The notes beneath the pieces are model-generated. The model saw nothing but the letters and a program-made list of their open reading frames with translations. It did no database searches and was not told the origin of the DNA. A stretch of 64,000 nt of DNA from Ramlibacter terrae. GTDB taxonomy: Bacteria > Pseudomonadota > Gammaproteobacteria > Burkholderiales > Burkholderiaceae_C. Position numbers and translations under genes: made by a program. Below are positions 60,328-64,000 of this stretch, one piece after another. The stretch spans positions 2,170,001-2,234,000 of the forward strand of contig CP053418.1 of the NCBI GenBank assembly GCA_013127575.1, written 5' to 3'. Each line of letters starts with the position of its first letter. The stretch's first letter is position 1.

Positions 60328-61811
60328 ATGCCCCATGCACGCCCCCTCGAAGAAGCCACCGTCGCCAGCATCCACGCCGCCTTCCACGACGGCTCGCTGA
60401 CCGCCACCCAGCTGGTACGTGGCTACCTCGCCCGCATCGAGGCCTACGACCGCGACGGGCCGGCGCTGCGGGCCATGATCACGATCAACCCCGCCGCCCG
60501 GAGGAAGCCCTCCGCCTCGACACCGATTTCAAGGCCCACCCCGACCGCATCGGCCCGCTCCACGGCATCCCGATCATCCTCAAGGACAACTTCAACACGA
60601 AGGACCTGCCGACCACCGGCGGCAGCGTGGCCCTGAAGGATTTCCAGCCCTCGGCGGATGCCTTCATCGTCGACCGCCTCCGCCGCGCCGGCGCCATCAT
60701 CCTCGGCAAGGCGAACATGACCGAGTTCGCCCGCGGCGGCATCTCGGGTCAGCAGCCTGGGCGGGCAGGTGCTCAACCCCTACGACCTGTCACGCACGCC
60801 CGGCGGCTCCAGCGGCGGGACCGGCGCGGCCATCGCCGCCAACTTCGCCACCGTCGGCACCGGCAGCGACACCGGGCAGTCGATCCGCTCGCCGGCTTCC
60901 GCGTGCAGCCTGGTCGGCGTGCGGCCCACGCGCGGGTTGATCAGCCGCACGGGCGTGATGCCCAACAGCTTCATCCAGGATGAAGTCGGCCCGATCACGC
61001 GGACGGTCGAAGACGCGGCCCGCATGCTCGACGTGATGGTGGGCTACGACCCGCAGGACCCGATCACCGCGCTCGGGGTCGGCAAGACGCCGGCGAGCTA
61101 TCTCGACGCGCTGGATGGCCAGGCGTTGCAAGGCGCGCGCATCGGCGTGATGGCGAACCTGCATGGCACGCAGGAGCGGCACGCGCAGGTCAACCAGGTC
61201 ATGGAGCAGGTGGCGCGCGCGATGGAGCAGTGCGGGGCGACGGTGTTGCGGTTCGAGCTTGCGGGGTATGAGGCGCTGGCGGCGAACGTTGCGAACGATG
61301 CGTACGAGGCGGGGGCGGCCTTCGATGCGTACTGGCGACGCATGGAGCGCAGGCGCCGGTTGCCGGCTTCCGCGAGCTGGTCGCGTCGCGCACGGCGCAC
61401 CCCTTCGTGCAATCGGTTCTGGAAGCAGAAGCCGTCATCGGCGGGCCGGACCATCCCACCAGCACGGAGCGCGTGCGCAATCGCGAGAAGCTGCGCATCC
61501 TGGTGGCTGCGAAGATGGCGGAGCTGCGGATCGACGCGATCCTGTACCCGCTGCAGCGCGTGCTGCCTGCGAAGGCGGGTGAGCGGGACCAGCCGGAGCG
61601 CAATGGCGTGCTGTCGCACGGCACGGGGTTTCCGGCGGTGACGTTTCCGGGTGGGTTTTCGGAGGCTGGCGAGACGGCGCCGATCGGCGTTCCTGTCGGG
61701 GCGGAGTTGCTGGGGCTGGATTACGCCGAGCCGCGGTTGCTGGCATTGGCGTACGCGTTCGACAAGGCGGCGGGGGTGAGGAAGCCGCCGGTGAGCGTGC
61801 CGGCGCTGTAG
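60328..61811 (+). CDS. Amidase signature family enzyme
   Basis: An amide hydrolase of about 497 residues. The Ser-cisSer-Lys triad is visible: Lys in IILKDNFNTKD, the Gly/Ser block TPGGSSGGTGAAIAANF, and the nucleophile region GTGSDTGQSIRSPAS. TRTVEDAARMLDVMVGYDPQD follows. Start ATG 60328 lies behind GGGAGG. Breaks near 60500, 60753 and 61355 are repaired by single bases. The 3' third shows a different, more G-biased codon pattern. Part of the gene is duplicated at 55355-55830. Confidence 0.9.
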
Positions 61812-61847
61812 GCAGCCCGGATTGCCGCCTTCGCGGGAATGACGAAT

Positions 61848-62502
61848 TCACCAGCGTGCGGGCAGCGGTTTCAGCAGCACGATCCGCTGGTCCTTCTTGC
61901 CGACGTAGCCGCCGATCTCCAGGTCCTTCATCAGCTTGCTCACCATCTCGCGCGAGCAGGCCGGGTGGCTGGCGATCTGTTGGTGGGTGATGCGTTCGGT
62001 CAAGGTGCGCACGCCGTCCGCGTCGGCCGGGCCGGCCATCTGTTCCAGCAGGCGCCTGGCGCGGCCGTACACGTCGATCAGCGCCAGGCTGCGCGTGCTC
62101 TCGGTCGCCAGCCGTGCGCGCCGGATCAGGCGGGCCATCATCTCCAGCGCGAAGCTCGGTTCTTCGGCGATGTAGCCCAAAAGTTCTTCGCGCGTGATCA
62201 CCGCGCAGGTGGTCGGCTCCAGTGTCTCGACGTTCGCGGAGCGGGGGCCGCCGTCCGGGGACATCTCGCCGACGTATTCGCCCACGCCGTACAGGCCGGG
62301 GTGATCTCCTTGCCCTTGGCGTCGGCGTGGAAGGCGCGCAGGCGGCCCGAGCGGACGATGTAGAGGGTGCTGCCGACGTCGCCTTCTGGATCAGCAGCAT
62401 GCCGCGGCGGTAGCTGCGCAGCGCGCCGCGGGCCGCCAGCGCTTCGGTGTGGCGGTGCGCGCTGGCGTCGGGGTCGGGCAGGGCGAGGTCGCGGCGGTTC
62501 AC
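61848..62502 (-). CDS. Crp/Fnr-family transcriptional regulator
   Basis: A regulator of about 219 residues. The cyclic-nucleotide-binding-like barrel has MLLIQ, then LYIVRSGRLRAF and VGEYVGEMSPDGGPRSANVE. The C-terminal winged helix has RTLTERITHQQIASHPACSREMVSKLMKDL, and VSKLMKDLEIGGYV is the recognition region. The GTG start at 62502 gives a natural N-terminus. Breaks near 62390 and 62305 are repaired. No cysteine cluster of the Fnr type is seen, so the ligand is unknown. Confidence 0.88.
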
Positions 62503-62521
62503 CCGCCGATTGTGCGACGGC

Positions 62522-63180
62522 TCAGGTGTAGTTGGTCAAACTCATGGGCACCACCGGTGGCAGGGCCGCCACACGCTGCACCAGCAGCCGCATGCTGTTG
62601 ATGCCGGTCTTGTCGCGCAGCGAGCGCACCTGCGTGCGGATGGTGTACTCCGACACGCCGTGCGAGAGGGCGATCTCGTGCACGTCGAGGCCGTCGCACA
62701 GCGCCTTCAGCACCGCTTCTTCGGCCGGCGTCAGGCCGTGGCTGCGGGCGAAGAAGGTGACGTTCAGGTTCTGCGTGCCGGTCTGGCGCGCCAGCATCAG
62801 CAGGACCGAGCCGGTGCGGCTTTCGAAGGAAGGGAACAGCGGCACGCAGGCGACGTGCAGCGTGTCGTCGCCGTTGCGCAGCGTCAGCATCTGCCGGCGG
62901 CCCTGGGCGGCGCCGCGGACGGCCTTGTTGATCTCTTCGGTCTGCGCGGCCATGTGGCCGACGACGATGTTGCCTTCGATGCGCAGGAAGCGCGCGCGGG
63001 TCAGCTCGTGGCGGGCCGGTGGTTGGCGTGCTGCAGGGCCCCGCTGGGCGACACCAGCAGCAGCCCGTAATCGATTTCCTCCAGCACCCGCCACGCGAAG
63101 TCGGCGGAAGCAGGAGGTTCGATCGCGGTGCTCGCGCGGGAGGCCCGGCCCCGGGCCAACAGTTCGGCGGTTGCGTACAT
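62522..63180 (-). CDS. LuxR-type helix-turn-helix regulator with an N-terminal sensor domain
   Basis: A regulator of about 220 residues. The N-terminal part (EEIDYGLLLVSPSGALQHANH) resembles a small PAS-like sensor. The C-terminal LuxR domain has LTPAEEAVLKALCDGLDVHEIALSHGVSEYTIRTQVRSLRDKTG. One break near 63020 joins the two frames. It starts at 63180, divergently from nothing obvious, and lies 86 bases downstream of the hydrolase gene on the same strand. No partner kinase or autoinducer synthase is present. Confidence 0.85.
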
Positions 63181-63266
63181 GCTCTCTTCTCCTTGTGGTT
63201 GAAGAAAGTCTCGCCGACGCGGGCCGTTCCAGAAACCGGACCGGTGCCGCGCAAAATGTAATCCAT

Positions 63267-64000
63267 TCACATTTTGGGTATGGGCGTCGCGAGCAGCCGC
63301 AACGCCTCGCGGTTGAAGCGCTCCGCGTCTTCGTACTGCACCCAGTGGCCGGCGCCGGCCACCAGCACCAGCTCGCCGAAGGTCGGCGCCGCGCGCAGCA
63401 GCGTTTCCAGCTCGGCCAACTTGTCCGCGTACAGCGCGTCCTGCTCGCCGTAGATCGCGTCGATGCGGCACCGGATCGCCGGCAGCGTGCGCACCAGGAT
63501 GTCGGTCAGGGCCAGCTTGCGGCGGTGCATGCGGTCGCGCGGCACGTTGGCGGCCTGCAGGGCGGCGGCCAGGTCGTCGACCGACTCGGGGCGGTGCAGC
63601 ATCAGCGTGGCGAGGTTGCTGCGGTGGGCGGCGTCGACGCCGGCCGCATCGGTCTGCTGGCGCCACGAGACGAGCGGCAAGCGATTGGCGCGCAGGCCGA
63701 GCCCGGGCGCGCCGACGATCAGCAGCCGCTTCACGCGCTCGGGCTGCGCGGCCGCCATCAGGGCGCCGGTGAGTCCGCCGAAGGAGAAGCCGACCACGTC
63801 CACCGGCGCGTCGCCGGCCAGCAGGCGGATGCCTTCGGACAGCGGCGCGACGATCGCATCGGCGTCCTGCCCACCCGGCGGCCGCGCCGAATCGCCGAAG
63901 CCGGGCAGGTCCGGCACCAGCACACGGCGGCCGGCTTCGGCCAGCACTTCCACGTTGCGGATCCAGTGCGTCCAGCTGCCGCTGCCGCCATGCAGCAGCA
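63267..64000 (-). CDS. Alpha/beta-hydrolase, N-terminus cut by window edge
   Basis: A partial hydrolase; 244 residues are visible. The oxyanion segment LLLHGGSGSW is near the window edge, the nucleophile elbow is VVGFSFGGLTGAL, an acidic residue lies in IYGEQDALYADK, and the catalytic His is in VAGAGHWVQYED. LVPDLPGFGDSARPP is also typical. The 5' end lies beyond base 64000. Substrate unknown; meta-cleavage-product hydrolases and epoxide or ester hydrolases share this fold. Confidence 0.87.
   Translation of the reverse strand, partial: LLHGGSGSWTHWIRNVEVLAEAGRRVLVPDLPGFGDSARPPGGQDADAIVAPLSEGIRLLAGDAPVDVVGFSFGGLTGALMAAAQPERVKRLLIVGAPGLGLRANRLPLVSWRQQTDAAGVDAAHRSNLATLMLHRPESVDDLAAALQAANVPRDRMHRRKLALTDILVRTLPAIRCRIDAIYGEQDALYADKLAELETLLRAAPTFGELVLVAGAGHWVQYEDAERFNREALRLLATPIPKM

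Noticed and set aside
1..64000. CRISPR array, rRNA or tRNA genes
   Set aside because: No regularly spaced repeats and no rRNA- or tRNA-like conserved segments were seen by eye.

Overview
The window looks like chromosomal DNA of a high-GC betaproteobacterium in the Burkholderiales, most likely Comamonadaceae. The evidence is the gene content and order: a zapA locus with an adjacent 6S-RNA-like segment, four tripartite-tricarboxylate (Bug) receptors, a terephthalate operon in Comamonas order, and TRAP transport with aromatic catabolism. Genes are tightly packed and very often overlap by ATGA or GTGA. No rRNA, tRNA, CRISPR array, integrase or transposase was recognised.

Reading frames are broken unusually often, in several dozen places, although the encoded proteins are otherwise well conserved. 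Nearly every break in the high-GC part is repaired by restoring one or two bases inside a CCNGG sequence. Repair also recovers the expected overlapping stop/start pairs. I therefore treat these as assembly or base-calling artefacts and give each gene its repaired full extent. They are not called pseudogenes.

Layout. 1-2947: tctABC carboxylate transporter (minus, cut by the left edge). 3100-7143: a ketopantoate reductase-like operon with a divergent LysR gene, a formyltransferase and a TauE/SafE permease. 7275-8035: 6S-like RNA, zapA and a zapB-like gene. 8071-19236: a cobalamin riboswitch followed by B12 uptake and salvage genes (btuB, a leaderless B12-binding protein, cobU, btuFCD, cbiB, cobQ, cobT, cobS, cobC). 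19305-21375: universal stress protein and a lipoprotein phosphatase. 21572-30956: an MdtABC-like RND efflux system with its outer-membrane factor. 30953-35543: a small protein, nth, LysR, a Bug receptor and a gamma-glutamyltransferase. 35622-41836: a TetR / TRAP transporter / shikimate dehydrogenase / 3-dehydroshikimate dehydratase-like operon. 41876-42998: two small stress or signalling genes. 43076-48579: tphA1-B-A3-A2-C with divergent tphR. 48674-50232: a Nif11-like peptide and an aminotransferase. 50233-55277: an AT-richer island holding one very large STAND-type gene with a phospholipase-D-like C-terminus. 55355-55830: a fragment duplicating the amidase gene located at 60328-61811. 55897-61811: Bug receptor, choline-sulfatase-like enzyme, LacI regulator, metallophosphoesterase and amidase. 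61848-64000: Crp and LuxR regulators and a truncated alpha/beta hydrolase.

How the genes work together. The terephthalate operon and the shikimate/quinate-type operon should both produce protocatechuate or its immediate precursor, so this stretch looks like an upper-pathway funnel for plant-derived and phthalate-type aromatics. The B12 locus imports corrinoids and attaches a new lower ligand but makes no corrin ring here. The most unusual element is the 4.9-kb STAND/PLD gene: foreign in composition, alone in its island, and built like a single-protein anti-phage sensor-effector.
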